From an uncultured Oscillibacter sp. (GTDB lineage: Bacteria > Bacillota > Clostridia > Oscillospirales > Oscillospiraceae), in assembly GCA_905200545.1 (NCBI GenBank), contig CAJKKQ010000011.1, forward strand, positions 16,952-80,951: a DNA stretch of 64,000 nucleotides. Reading direction: 5' to 3'. Both the position numbers and the translations under genes were made by a program. Below the pieces are notes generated by a model. That model saw only the letters and a list, made by a program, of their open reading frames with translations, was not told the origin of the DNA and did no database searches. Of this stretch, positions 23,498-31,421 are shown in pieces (position 1 is the stretch's first letter; every line of letters starts with the position of its first letter).

Positions 23498-24864
23498 CAG
23501 AGCAGCCGATTTTGACCCAACGGCTTCTGGATGCCCAGGCAGGCGTGTTGGGATCCATGCTCTTTGATCCGGATACAGTGCCTCTGGTGCTGAGCCGGGT
23601 GCGGGATGAGGACTTTGTGACCCGGGAATACCGGCTGATCTTCCAGGCTGTGGAGGCACTTTTTCGGGAGAGCAAGCCGGTGACGCCTATCCTGGTGCGG
23701 GAAAAACTGGGCGTCGGTGTGGAGAGTCCACTGACAAAGCTCCTGGCGGGCATCGTAGACATCACCGTCACAGCGGCCCATGTGGAGGACTACGTGGATC
23801 AGCTGCGCCAGGGGGCCACGCTGCACAGCCTCCGTGAGCTGGGGGAGAAGATCGCCGCCACGGAGGATTTGAATACTGCCCGGCAACTGCTGGATGAGGC
23901 CATGAGTCGGCAGGTGGAGCGGCCCGGTGTCCAGGCCATGACGTTCCAGGAGGGATATGAACAGTTTTTTGACCGCCATGACGGTGAGCGAAAGCCGCCG
24001 TACCTCAGTTGGGGTATACAGGTGCTGGATGAGAGAATCTTCACGGAGCCGGGAGACATGGTGGTTCTGGGTGGGTATCCGTCCGATGGCAAGACCGCCA
24101 TGGCGCTGCAGTTTGCGTCCGGTTTCGGAAAGAACCGCCGGGTGGGCTTTTTCAGTTTTGAGAGTACCAAGGAAAAGCTCTTCGACCGGGCAATCTCCAG
24201 GGCGGCCATGCTGTCCTACACCAAGATCAAGCAGAACGCACTGGAGGAGGCCGACTACAAGGAATTGATGGGCATGAAGGATATCCTGACGCGGCCCCAG
24301 GTAACCCTCATCGACGCCGCAGGTATGACGGTGATGGACATCCAAGCATACAGCCAGGCGCACCACTTCGAGGTGGTGATTATTGACTACCTGCAGAAAA
24401 TCAAGGTTCCAAAGGGGCACCGCATGAGCGAGTACGACCGGGTGACGGCCATCTCCTCTGATCTGCAGCAATTCGGACGACTCAAAGGCATCACGGTGGT
24501 TGCGTTGAGCCAGCTGTCCCGGCCGGAGCGGGATGCTAAGAGTCGGAAGATACGGCCGCCGGTGCTGTCGGATCTGCGGGCTTCCGGGCAGATTGAGATG
24601 GATGCTGATGTGGTTATGTTCATTTACCGGGAGGATTACGACGACAAGGACAGCAAGCGAATCCTGAAGATCGCAAAGAACAAGGAGGGCGAGGCCCTAG
24701 ATTGGGTGCGTTTTCGGTTCGACGGAGATCTTCAGACTTTCACCCGGATCGCGCCCCAGCAAGACGAGCTTCCGGTCAAGAAGGAGCGGCAGGCACCACG
24801 GCAGGTCAGTTTTTGGCCTGAGCATCCGGATCCTAACAACCCGTGGAAGGAGGGCAGGCCATGA
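23488..24864 (+). CDS. dnaB: Replicative DNA helicase (DnaB family)
   Basis: This 458-residue protein has the DnaB N-terminal domain (EQPILTQRLLDAQAGVLGSMLFDPDTVPLVLSRV) and a RecA-like C-terminal ATPase: Walker A GGYPSDGKTAMALQFA (about 195), VVIIDYLQ as Walker B (about 300) and QLSRPERD...SDLRASGQIEMDADVV (about 347-375). It unwinds DNA at the fork. GTG 23488 overlaps the initiator gene, and the stop overlaps the next gene as ATGA. Confidence 0.93.
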   Translation: MSVTEQPILTQRLLDAQAGVLGSMLFDPDTVPLVLSRVRDEDFVTREYRLIFQAVEALFRESKPVTPILVREKLGVGVESPLTKLLAGIVDITVTAAHVEDYVDQLRQGATLHSLRELGEKIAATEDLNTARQLLDEAMSRQVERPGVQAMTFQEGYEQFFDRHDGERKPPYLSWGIQVLDERIFTEPGDMVVLGGYPSDGKTAMALQFASGFGKNRRVGFFSFESTKEKLFDRAISRAAMLSYTKIKQNALEEADYKELMGMKDILTRPQVTLIDAAGMTVMDIQAYSQAHHFEVVIIDYLQKIKVPKGHRMSEYDRVTAISSDLQQFGRLKGITVVALSQLSRPERDAKSRKIRPPVLSDLRASGQIEMDADVVMFIYREDYDDKDSKRILKIAKNKEGEALDWVRFRFDGDLQTFTRIAPQQDELPVKKERQAPRQVSFWPEHPDPNNPWKEGRP

Positions 24865-25079
24865 ACATTGGAGACAAGCTGGACCTGCGGCCCACCGTAT
24901 TCGGAAATGGGGCGGAAATTGTCAACAACGGCCCCCAGCCCTGCCGGGTGGTGTGGATTCATCCCCTTGGACGTTATTTCGTGGTGGAGTTCCGGTCCCG
25001 GGTGACCGGGGAACGGTTCCGGGAGACGATGTATTTTCAAGATCGCGGCGGCAAGATCCGCCGGAAGGAGCAACTATGA
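24861..25079 (+). CDS. Small protein between dnaB and parA
   Basis: A 72-residue, probably all-beta protein (MNIGDKLDLRPTVFGNGAEI...RRKEQL). It overlaps dnaB by ATGA at its start and parA by ATGA at its end, so all three are translationally coupled. Function unknown. Confidence 0.65.
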   Translation: MNIGDKLDLRPTVFGNGAEIVNNGPQPCRVVWIHPLGRYFVVEFRSRVTGERFRETMYFQDRGGKIRRKEQL

Positions 25080-25900
25080 GAACGACAGCAATTTTTAATC
25101 TTAAGGGCGGCGTGGCCAAGACCATTACCACGGCCGCCATGGCAGATATTCTGGCCATTGACTACGGCAAGCGGGTGCTGGTGATCGACGCCGACGCTCA
25201 GGGTAATCTGAGCCGTTATTTCGGTGTGGAGGCCCAGGAGGGCTGCAGCACCCTGGATCTCCTGCAGGGGACCCACGAGGCGGTGTATTCGGACTGGGTG
25301 ACGCCGGCCCGGCCGGATACGACCATTGACATCATTCCGGCGGATATGACCCTCATGTACGCTGACGTGGATATCCATGAGGGCCGGATGACGTCCCACC
25401 ACGCCATGGAGGAGCTGCGGGAGGCCATCGAGCAGGACGCAGCGTCTCCGGATCCGGAGGCCCAGGAGGCGGCCTACGACTACATGCTCATCGACTGCCC
25501 GCCGTCCTTTTCTGCGGCGTCTGCTGCGGCGCTGGTGGCGGCAGACGATGTGGTGATCCCCATTCGGCTGGATGCCTTCTCCACGTCCGGCATGGCGGAT
25601 CTGTTGGCTCAGGTGGCCAATATGCGCAGACTCAATGCAAGGCTCAAAGTGGCGGGCATCCTGGCTACGCAGTATCAGCGGGCGCCGGAGGAGCGGGAGG
25701 CGCTGACATATCTGCGGGAGACGTCCGGCTTGCCCGTGTTTGCCACCCAGGTGCGGTATTCTCCCAGGGTGAGCGCTGCTACATACGCCCGGGAGCCGCT
25801 GATCCGGTTTTCCCCCATGAGCGGGGCGTCTGTGGATTATCGGCATGTTGTTGCCGAGTACATGGCACAGGAGGGAGGCGGCAGCAATGGCAAGGCGTGA
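25076..25900 (+). CDS. parA: ParA-family partition ATPase
   Basis: This 274-residue protein is a ParA/Soj/MinD ATPase: deviant Walker A NLKGGVAKTITT (about 8-19; the usual GK-preceding Gly is Ala), Walker A' VLVIDADAQGNLSRYFG and Walker B YMLIDCPPSFS. No long N-terminal DNA-binding domain is present, so it is type Ib-like. Such proteins move ParB-parS complexes over the nucleoid. It overlaps the parB gene and lies in the replication operon. On an integrated phage this suggests an extrachromosomal phase. Confidence 0.92.
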   Translation: MRTTAIFNLKGGVAKTITTAAMADILAIDYGKRVLVIDADAQGNLSRYFGVEAQEGCSTLDLLQGTHEAVYSDWVTPARPDTTIDIIPADMTLMYADVDIHEGRMTSHHAMEELREAIEQDAASPDPEAQEAAYDYMLIDCPPSFSAASAAALVAADDVVIPIRLDAFSTSGMADLLAQVANMRRLNARLKVAGILATQYQRAPEEREALTYLRETSGLPVFATQVRYSPRVSAATYAREPLIRFSPMSGASVDYRHVVAEYMAQEGGGSNGKA

Positions 25901-27392
25901 GGTGGACGTGGCCGCCATCCTGGGCGGTCAGCTGGCCAAGGTGTCCGATTCGGACACAACTGGCCGGGAGCAGATCCAGTACATCAATCTGGAGCTGCTG
26001 GATGCCGATGAGGCCAATTTTTACACCATCAAGGACATCGACAAGCTGGCGGCCAATATCGAGCTGTGCGGCCTGCAGCAGCCGCTCCGGGTCCACCCGG
26101 AGGAGAACGGCCGCTACAAGGTGGTCTCCGGCCACCGGCGCCGTGCGGCGCTGCAGCTGCTGGCCAAGGATGACCCGGACAAGTGGCGGCAGGCCGCCTG
26201 CATCGTGGAGCGCGGGGATGCGTCTCCGGCCATGCGGGAGCTGCGGCTGATCCTGGCTAACAGTGACACTCGGCAGCTGACTTCCTCGGAGATCTCCAAG
26301 CAGGCGGATCGGGTGGAGAGCCTTCTGTACCAGTTGCAGGAAGAGGAAGGCGTGGTATTTCCAGGCCGGATGCGGGATCAGGTGGCGGCCGCCTGCAAGA
26401 TCTCCGCAACCAAGCGTGGGGTTCTTAAGGTCATTCGGGCAAAGCTGGTCCCCGTCTATCTGGATCTTTTTGACGCGGACAAGCTGCCGGAGGCCTCCGC
26501 CTATGCTCTGGCGAGGATGCCGGAAGATCTACAGCTCGAAATTTTTGCCGCCTGTAAGGGGAAGGTCAACAGCTGCGCCCTGGATCAATACCGAAAGACG
26601 GTCCAAGAGGGCCTGCCGAAGCCGAAGGAGCCCCTGCGCTGCCCGGATGGCCAGCAGCCCTGCACTCACAAGGCCGCATTTTTGCGGCACGACTGCAATA
26701 ACTACTGGGATCAGTGCTATGGGGCCACCTGCTGTATGGAGTGCGACAGGGCCATGCGGGATTGGTCCCCGTGTGCCTCGGCCTGCTCTAAGGCCAAGGC
26801 GGCAAAGTCGGCTAAGCTGGCCAAAAAGAAGCAGCAGGAGGAAAGACGAAAAGAAAAAGAGACGGCTAAAAATCAGGCGTTATCCGAGCCGGTGGCGGCG
26901 TTCTGGCGGCGGCTGCAGGATGCGGCCGGCGGGCAGCTCTCGGACCGCGACCTCAATAAGCTGACCAACGGAGCAAGTTACTACCGTGATGATATCCGAC
27001 ACATGCTGGATGGGACGTTTAAAGCTACATCGTACAGCGATGGAAGCTACACTTATCCTCGACTGGATCATTTCCGCCAGTTTTGCCTGGATCACCAGGT
27101 TAGTGCAGATGCTTTGCTGGAGCTGCCGGCAGCTGATCCGCCGGAGGGGCAGCTGACCATCGCCGGATGGATGCCTAGGGGGATAGATCCGGCAGAGCCC
27201 GGTGACTTCGCAGTTCTGGTGGATTTTGGCGGCGGGTACCTTGTCCATGCGTTTTACAGCTGGAATGGTACGGAGTGGATTTTCTCGAGAGGCGTAGCGG
27301 AAGACCTGCCGTCTTGGTGGATGCGGCTTCCGCCCGTGCCGGATGGGGAAACGTGCGAAAAGGAGGAACAGCATGAATCAGATGACACTTGA
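25887..27392 (+). CDS. parB: ParB-family partition protein with Cys-rich insert
   Basis: This 501-residue protein has a ParB/Spo0J N-terminal domain (DKLAANIELCGLQQPLRVHPEENGRYKVVSGHRRRAALQLL, about 50-95, with the GHRRR CTPase-type motif) and a central helix-turn-helix region (SEISKQADRVESLLYQ...RDQVAAACKISATKRGVLKVIRA, about 135-190). A Cys-rich, probably zinc-binding segment spans about 251-300, then a charged coiled region and a C-terminal domain. The N-terminus contains palindrome copy 4 (VSDSDT, about 19-24). It should bind a palindromic centromere; the dispersed 17-bp sites are candidates. Confidence 0.88.
   Translation: MARREVDVAAILGGQLAKVSDSDTTGREQIQYINLELLDADEANFYTIKDIDKLAANIELCGLQQPLRVHPEENGRYKVVSGHRRRAALQLLAKDDPDKWRQAACIVERGDASPAMRELRLILANSDTRQLTSSEISKQADRVESLLYQLQEEEGVVFPGRMRDQVAAACKISATKRGVLKVIRAKLVPVYLDLFDADKLPEASAYALARMPEDLQLEIFAACKGKVNSCALDQYRKTVQEGLPKPKEPLRCPDGQQPCTHKAAFLRHDCNNYWDQCYGATCCMECDRAMRDWSPCASACSKAKAAKSAKLAKKKQQEERRKEKETAKNQALSEPVAAFWRRLQDAAGGQLSDRDLNKLTNGASYYRDDIRHMLDGTFKATSYSDGSYTYPRLDHFRQFCLDHQVSADALLELPAADPPEGQLTIAGWMPRGIDPAEPGDFAVLVDFGGGYLVHAFYSWNGTEWIFSRGVAEDLPSWWMRLPPVPDGETCEKEEQHESDDT
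25941..25957. repeat. Dispersed 17-bp palindrome, copy 4
   Basis: Perfect GTGTCCGATTCGGACAC near the start of parB, encoding VSDSDT in a stretch before the ParB N-terminal domain. Confidence 0.9.
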
Positions 27393-27609
27393 TGCGAAGA
27401 AGAACTTCCTGTCCCGTACATTCTCCAGGTGCCTTGCGGAGATGTGCCCTGGTGTGGTGCGTCTGGAGTACCACCTCCACGATGACGGAGACGAAGTGGC
27501 CATCATTCGCAGCGCCGATGGTAACACGCGCCGTGTGGATGTCACTGGGCTGGATCTTCAGGAGTCAGTGGAGGCCATTCTGTCGGAGCTCAACGGGGAG
27601 GTGGCGTGA
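27373..27609 (+). CDS. Hypothetical early phage protein
   Basis: A 78-residue protein (MNQMTLDAKKNFLSRTFSRC...AILSELNGEVA) with a beta-rich middle. ATG 27373 follows AAGGAGG and overlaps the parB end by 20 bases. Function unknown. Confidence 0.6.
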   Translation: MNQMTLDAKKNFLSRTFSRCLAEMCPGVVRLEYHLHDDGDEVAIIRSADGNTRRVDVTGLDLQESVEAILSELNGEVA

Positions 27610-27773
27610 TGGCTGAGATCGTTGTCTGGCAGGATGGCCGTCCCAAGTGTCGGTACATCAACTGCGTGCCGACGCCGGAGGAGCAGCGCTCCCTCCGGCA
27701 GGGCGGCTGCGAGATCCGCGTGGATGGGAAGAAGGTCACAAAGATCATCCAGGAGGGGGATTATGCAAAATAG
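27609..27773 (+). CDS. Small early phage protein
   Basis: A 54-residue protein (MAEIVVWQDGRPKCRYINCV...QEGDYAK). The start overlaps the previous stop as TGATG, and the 3' end overlaps the next start. Function unknown. Confidence 0.5.
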   Translation: MAEIVVWQDGRPKCRYINCVPTPEEQRSLRQGGCEIRVDGKKVTKIIQEGDYAK

Positions 27774-27885
27774 ACGGAGGTACACCGGAAAGCGTCGCCG
27801 GTGGCGGTGGGCCTTCTGGCTGGCAGTTGTTGTCTGGGCTGTGTTGGTTGCCTGGACCCTGACGGCATGGGTGCGGGCAGTATGA
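27763..27885 (+). CDS. Tiny basic membrane protein
   Basis: A 40-residue product with a very basic N-terminus (MQNRRRYTGKRRRWRW) and one membrane segment (FWLAVVVWAVLVAWTLTAW). It has a GGAGGGGG ribosome binding site and ATGA overlap with the next gene. Function unknown. Confidence 0.5.
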   Translation: MQNRRRYTGKRRRWRWAFWLAVVVWAVLVAWTLTAWVRAV

Positions 27886-28097
27886 GCAAGCCGGATTCTC
27901 CGTGCCGGGATTGCTGCCGGCGGGCCCCGGGCTGCCATGATGCGACGGCCTGTCCCGCGTGGGGACAGTACCAGCAGGACCTGGCCGCCTGGCACGAGTT
28001 GTACCGGGCGGCCACGATATCCCAAGCTGAAATGGACAACTACGACAAGGGCCGGCGCCGTGCGGCCCGGAACAGTTCACATAGGAGGGACCGATGA
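27882..28097 (+). CDS. Small Cys-rich phage protein
   Basis: A 71-residue protein with an N-terminal zinc-knuckle-like cluster (CRDCCRRAPGCHDATACPAW, about 8-27) and a basic tail. I chose ATG 27882 for its ATGA overlap with the preceding stop. Function unknown; such CxxC proteins recur in phage early operons. Confidence 0.55.
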   Translation: MSKPDSPCRDCCRRAPGCHDATACPAWGQYQQDLAAWHELYRAATISQAEMDNYDKGRRRAARNSSHRRDR

Positions 28098-28366
28098 TGA
28101 AAAAGGTTCGGATCTGTATGGAGATCCAGGGGCTGGCCTGGGACGAAAACGGAGCACCTTGTCCCGGTGGAGTGTGTTTGACGCTGGGTGATGATGACGC
28201 CGAAGAAATCACCGGGGAGGAGTACCGCCAGCTGATGGAGACGGTCAGCATCCCGGGTGTGCTGGCTGCGGCGCTATTGGATGGGCTCTATAAGCCTGAG
28301 GACTGCCGGTTGATATCGCCGAAGGAATATGACCTGAAGTATGGGGAGGAGAAAGACGATGCTTAA
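28094..28366 (+). CDS. Hypothetical early phage protein
   Basis: A 90-residue acidic protein (MMKKVRICMEIQGLAW...YGEEKDDA). ATGATGA overlap with the previous gene; it overlaps the SSB start by 8 bases. No motif is recognised. Confidence 0.6.
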   Translation: MMKKVRICMEIQGLAWDENGAPCPGGVCLTLGDDDAEEITGEEYRQLMETVSIPGVLAAALLDGLYKPEDCRLISPKEYDLKYGEEKDDA

Positions 28367-28760
28367 CAAGATCTTGCTCATGGGCCGTCTGGTCCGGGAT
28401 CCCGAGCTGCGCCACACCGGAAGCGGCACGGCGGTGGCGTCGTTCACCCTGGCTGTTGACCGGGACTACAAGACCCAGAACGGGGAGAAGGAGACGGATT
28501 TCATCGACATTGTGGCCTGGCGTTCCACGGCTGAGTTTGTCAGCAAGTACTTCACCAAGGGCCGCATGGCCGTGGTGGAGGGCAGACTCCAGATCCGGGA
28601 CTGGACCGACAAGGACGGCGGGCGCCGCCGCAGCGCCGAGGTAGTGGCGGATAACGTCTACTTCGGCGACTCCAAGCGAACGGTGTCCGATTCGGACACG
28701 CAGCGGCCCGGGGAGTTCACGGAGCTGCCGGATGAGGAGAAGGGGGAGCTGCCGTTTTGA
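28359..28760 (+). CDS. ssb: Single-stranded DNA-binding protein
   Basis: This 133-residue OB-fold SSB: MLNKILLMGRLVRDPELRHT, FTLAVDRDYK, DFIDIVAWRSTAEFVSKYF, RMAVVEGRLQIRDW, and an acidic C-terminal tip DEEKGELPF for partner binding. It protects ssDNA at the phage fork. The linker between OB-fold and tip is encoded by palindrome copy 5 (TVSDSDTQ). GGGGAGGAG precedes ATG 28359. Confidence 0.95.
   Translation: MLNKILLMGRLVRDPELRHTGSGTAVASFTLAVDRDYKTQNGEKETDFIDIVAWRSTAEFVSKYFTKGRMAVVEGRLQIRDWTDKDGGRRRSAEVVADNVYFGDSKRTVSDSDTQRPGEFTELPDEEKGELPF
28683..28699. repeat. Dispersed 17-bp palindrome, copy 5
   Basis: Perfect GTGTCCGATTCGGACAC inside ssb, encoding VSDSDT in the disordered linker before the acidic tip. 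Confidence 0.9.
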
Positions 28761-28781
28761 TGGAGCATAAGGAGGCTACCC

Positions 28782-29114
28782 ATGAGTCTTGAATATCCAT
28801 GTGTATATTATCGCGGGAACGGCTTGTGCAGCTACGGAGGCGACCTCACAGACGCAAACATCTGCGTGTTCGGGCCGTGCGAACATGAGACACCGTCAAG
28901 AGCTGACCTTGTCCGGCGCATGAGTGATGAAGAGCTGGCTCGGAACGTCAATCGGCTGTTGGAAGGTGAAATGGAGCTTCACTACTGTCGCCAGCTTCCC
29001 GAGTGTGATAGAGACCTGGAACTGGACACACCGATTCCACTGGAGCGCTGTGAGCAGTGCGTGTTGCACTGGCTCCGCCAGCCGCCTGAGGAGGTGCGTG
29101 GGAATGAAACTTGA
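28782..29114 (+). CDS. Hypothetical phage protein
   Basis: A 110-residue protein with scattered cysteines (CVYYRGNGLCSYGG, CVFGPC, CEQCVLHWL), possibly metal-binding. AAGGAGG precedes ATG 28782; it overlaps the next gene by 11 bases. Function unknown. Confidence 0.6.
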   Translation: MSLEYPCVYYRGNGLCSYGGDLTDANICVFGPCEHETPSRADLVRRMSDEELARNVNRLLEGEMELHYCRQLPECDRDLELDTPIPLERCEQCVLHWLRQPPEEVRGNET

Positions 29115-29469
29115 AGACGCCACCAAGGAGGAGCTGATCTGGTGGATCAAGGAGCATTCCTTTGCTCTCTCTTATCGGCCCAGTGATTTTGAGGCGGATA
29201 TTATGCGGCACCGCCATGACGTATACATGGATCGGGCCGATAAAGCCGGAGAGCAATATGACAAGGCGTTGAAATCTTATCGGGCATTGTTAACCCCTTA
29301 TTTTGGCAGGCCGTTGGGAGATCTCCCAAGAGAGGTGCTGGACAAGGGAGCAAAGCTGGAAAAGACCATGAATGATGCACAGCGGGAGCAGATGCGGTTG
29401 TGGGGACTTGCCAACAAGTGCATGGACCGTGTGCTTGGGGCGTTGGATGGAGGTGTATTTGATGCCTAA
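29104..29469 (+). CDS. Hypothetical helical phage protein
   Basis: A 121-residue, probably all-helical protein (MKLEDATKEELIWWIKEHSF...VLGALDGGVFDA). I chose ATG 29104 after GAGGTG; the frame is open further upstream inside the previous gene. Function unknown. Confidence 0.6.
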   Translation: MKLEDATKEELIWWIKEHSFALSYRPSDFEADIMRHRHDVYMDRADKAGEQYDKALKSYRALLTPYFGRPLGDLPREVLDKGAKLEKTMNDAQREQMRLWGLANKCMDRVLGALDGGVFDA

Positions 29470-29806
29470 GCAATCTGGCTTTCTCCAACGGCAGCGGGAG
29501 CGAGAAGATGAAGCTCTTTTGATGGGAATTAACATTGGTGTGCAATACGCCATTGACACGCTCAATATCAGTCTCCACGAGGCCGATGGATGGGCCTATG
29601 ATCGCCAGATGCGGCTTATGGAAGTCTGGAAGGACAACCGCCAATATTACAAAGATGCGTTGGATTATCGGAAACCCGAGGCGGACGTGTACCGCGATAA
29701 GCTGGACAAGGGCCTTATAACGGTAATCGGAGGGAAAGCGGAGCTGATCCCGTTCCCTGAGCGGTACCCGGATCTCCGTCCGGTGCGGTATGATAGGCGG
29801 CGATAA
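29462..29806 (+). CDS. Hypothetical phage protein
   Basis: A 114-residue charged, helical protein (MPKQSGFLQRQREREDEALLM...RPVRYDRRR). It overlaps neighbours on both sides by a few bases, so it belongs to the same operon. Function unknown. Confidence 0.6.
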   Translation: MPKQSGFLQRQREREDEALLMGINIGVQYAIDTLNISLHEADGWAYDRQMRLMEVWKDNRQYYKDALDYRKPEADVYRDKLDKGLITVIGGKAELIPFPERYPDLRPVRYDRRR

Positions 29807-30036
29807 TGGTCAATTTGTTGTCGCCCAACGACCTTGAGCAACTGAGCCGCGCCATGACGTCCGGGCAGGAGATCTCCCTGACCCGGACGCTGGGCGCATT
29901 GACGATTACGGCCAGCACAACAAGGGCCGTGCCGGTGTGGGAGTGTGACATGCTGTTACGGATTGAGAGGAACTGCGGATGCGTGTACAGCTCCCAATAT
30001 TTCCGCAGCGTGTATGAATTGGCCCGGTACATATAG
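29806..30036 (+). CDS. Hypothetical small phage protein, last gene of the early operon
   Basis: A 76-residue protein (MVNLLSPNDLEQLSRAMTSG...VYELARYI). ATG shares a base with the preceding stop (TAATG). It converges on the leftward RHH micro-operon at 30056. Function unknown. Confidence 0.6.
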   Translation: MVNLLSPNDLEQLSRAMTSGQEISLTRTLGALTITASTTRAVPVWECDMLLRIERNCGCVYSSQYFRSVYELARYI

Positions 30037-30037
30037 C

Positions 30038-30067
30038 GAAAAGAAAAACCGGAGGCTAAGCCTCCGG
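30038..30067 (-). terminator. Terminator of the leftward micro-operon
   Basis: Stem CCGGAGGC/GCCTCCGG with loop TAA; on the minus strand it is followed by a T-rich run. The stop of the RHH gene lies within the stem. Confidence 0.7.
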
Positions 30068-30247
30068 CGTTTCCTGCAGATATGCGTCCACCCAACGATT
30101 GACCAACGCGTAAATGGATGTCCCCTCTGTATGAGCCTTTTCTTTCAGGGCGTCATACTTCTCCGGAGAAAGCCACACGCGAAGCTGCTTTTGGGAAGAG
30201 AGATATTTCTTCTGGGTGGAGTAGTTGTTCTTTTTCTCGTCAGCCAT
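30056..30247 (-). CDS. Ribbon-helix-helix-like small DNA-binding protein
   Basis: A 63-residue protein whose core KQLRVWLSPEKYDALKEKAHTEGTSIYALVNRWVDAYL fits an Arc/MetJ ribbon-helix-helix: a short beta strand, then two helices. RHH dimers bind short palindromes. It is the last gene of a three-gene leftward unit whose promoter carries a perfect 12-bp palindrome, so autoregulation is likely. Confidence 0.7.
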   Translation of the reverse strand: MADEKKNNYSTQKKYLSSQKQLRVWLSPEKYDALKEKAHTEGTSIYALVNRWVDAYLQETPEA

Positions 30248-30251
30248 GCCG

Positions 30252-30329
30252 TCACCTCTTTCGCAGGGAGATGATGATGGAGATTACGGACAGGGTAATG
30301 CTGATTCCACAAAGAATATAGATTGCCAT
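30252..30329 (-). CDS. Tiny membrane protein upstream of the RHH gene
   Basis: A 25-residue product (MAIYILCGISITLSVISI then IISLRKR): one membrane helix with a basic tail. It ends 4 bases before the RHH start, whose ribosome binding site (GAGGTGA) overlaps this stop. It is supported by context only. Confidence 0.4.
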   Translation of the reverse strand: MAIYILCGISITLSVISIIISLRKR

Positions 30330-30393
30330 ATTGTTTGACACTGAGCTTTTCATCTGCTATCCTTGGAGGGAGGGGATTGCTCCCCTCGCCTCG

Positions 30394-30516
30394 TTAGCTT
30401 GTGAGCTTTTCGTACAGAAGTATGAGGGCTATCACAAGATTGAGGATTGCGGTAACAAGATTGAGCTTAGTTTCGAGGCTGGCTTTCTTGTTGCCGCTTT
30501 TTTTGTTTTTGCCCAA
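30394..30516 (-). CDS. Small membrane protein with TTG start
   Basis: A 40-residue product starting MGKNKKSGNKKASLET with a basic N-terminus and one membrane segment (LNLVTAILNLVIALILLYEKL). TTG 30516 lies 8 bases after a perfect AGGAGG, which decides frame and start. It is the first gene after the promoter at 30543-30571. I recall near-identical small proteins in clostridial phages, from memory. Confidence 0.6.
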   Translation of the reverse strand: MGKNKKSGNKKASLETKLNLVTAILNLVIALILLYEKLTS

Positions 30517-30542
30517 TGTCCTAACCTCCTTTCCATGGTCTT

Positions 30543-30571
30543 ATTATAGCATAGTGCACTATATATGTCAA
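30543..30571 (-). promoter_or_regulatory. Consensus promoter with embedded palindromic operator
   Basis: On the minus strand TTGACA (30571-30566) and TATAAT (30548-30543) are both perfect, with a 17-base spacer. The spacer contains the perfect palindrome ATAGTGCACTAT (30551-30562). A protein bound there would block RNA polymerase; the RHH protein of the same unit is the prime candidate. Confidence 0.85.
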
Positions 30572-30578
30572 TAGAAAG

Positions 30579-31358
30579 ATGCAAGAATTTCCAGAAAGTG
30601 AGGGGGAAAATACGGGACAAATTTGGTATTGTACCCGCCAGCGGGCGGGCCCATTGGTCAAGGAGTGCCGAGCATTGCGGCCTAGGTTCTCACCGCTGGA
30701 TGATCCGTATACCAGGAGCGAAAAGGCAGACTTCAAACGGCGATACCGTTCGGCGGTGTGCCAGACTTCGGTGGATCGCCTAGAGTTAAGTTTGGCGCTC
30801 TTCGGATTTGAGGGGACCCATTATGAATGCTCTTTTGACGATGAACACCTGCCACGCACTTTTAAGGGCGTCCGCAGAGTATTGAGTAATCTTTTCAAGC
30901 GGTGTAAGCGATGGCGCAACGGACAACCCTTTGACTATGTCTACGCCATCGAGTATGGCACACAACACTGCCGCTATCATGTCCACCTAGTCCTGAGAGA
31001 CAGTGAGTTCTCTCCGGCTGAAGTCCGTTATCTGTGGCGGCAAGGGACTGTGGACGACTTCCCGGTACTCCTTAAACACGGAGGGTACCGGAGGCTTGCG
31101 AAGTACTTCAATAAGGAGCCATCAGACGGGTATTTCCTTCCGGTGGGGCGGCACAAGTGGAGCTGCAGCAGGACCCTCACCTCCAAACTGCCGGAGCCTG
31201 AGACGTGGGAGGATTCATCTGGTGTGATCCGATACCCTCGCCATACACTGTGGGCAAGCTCGCTGGACGGGCCTCAGAACTTCAATAATGAGTTTGGTAG
31301 CTACTATTACTACTCCTGGATTGAGCCGAAGAAAAATGGTGCTTTATATTTAGAATAA
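30579..31358 (+). CDS. HUH-type rolling-circle replication protein-like (REP/G2P type)
   Basis: This 259-residue protein has an HUH signature HCRYHVHLVL (about residues 129-138) after FDYVYAIEYG, and downstream YRRLAKYFNKEP (about 170-181), where a Tyr could be the nucleophile. This layout fits Rep/G2P-like endonucleases that nick ssDNA and stay bound through tyrosine. It is divergent from the RHH micro-operon, and its start lies just beside that promoter. The ribosome binding site before ATG 30579 is weak, so the start is uncertain. Its role in a dnaB-carrying tailed phage is unclear. Confidence 0.65.
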   Translation: MQEFPESEGENTGQIWYCTRQRAGPLVKECRALRPRFSPLDDPYTRSEKADFKRRYRSAVCQTSVDRLELSLALFGFEGTHYECSFDDEHLPRTFKGVRRVLSNLFKRCKRWRNGQPFDYVYAIEYGTQHCRYHVHLVLRDSEFSPAEVRYLWRQGTVDDFPVLLKHGGYRRLAKYFNKEPSDGYFLPVGRHKWSCSRTLTSKLPEPETWEDSSGVIRYPRHTLWASSLDGPQNFNNEFGSYYYYSWIEPKKNGALYLE

Positions 31359-31421
31359 GATTTCAATACTTGTAATCTAGTTGGTTTTTGTGGACATTTA
31401 TAAGAAAGTGGGGAAAACGCA

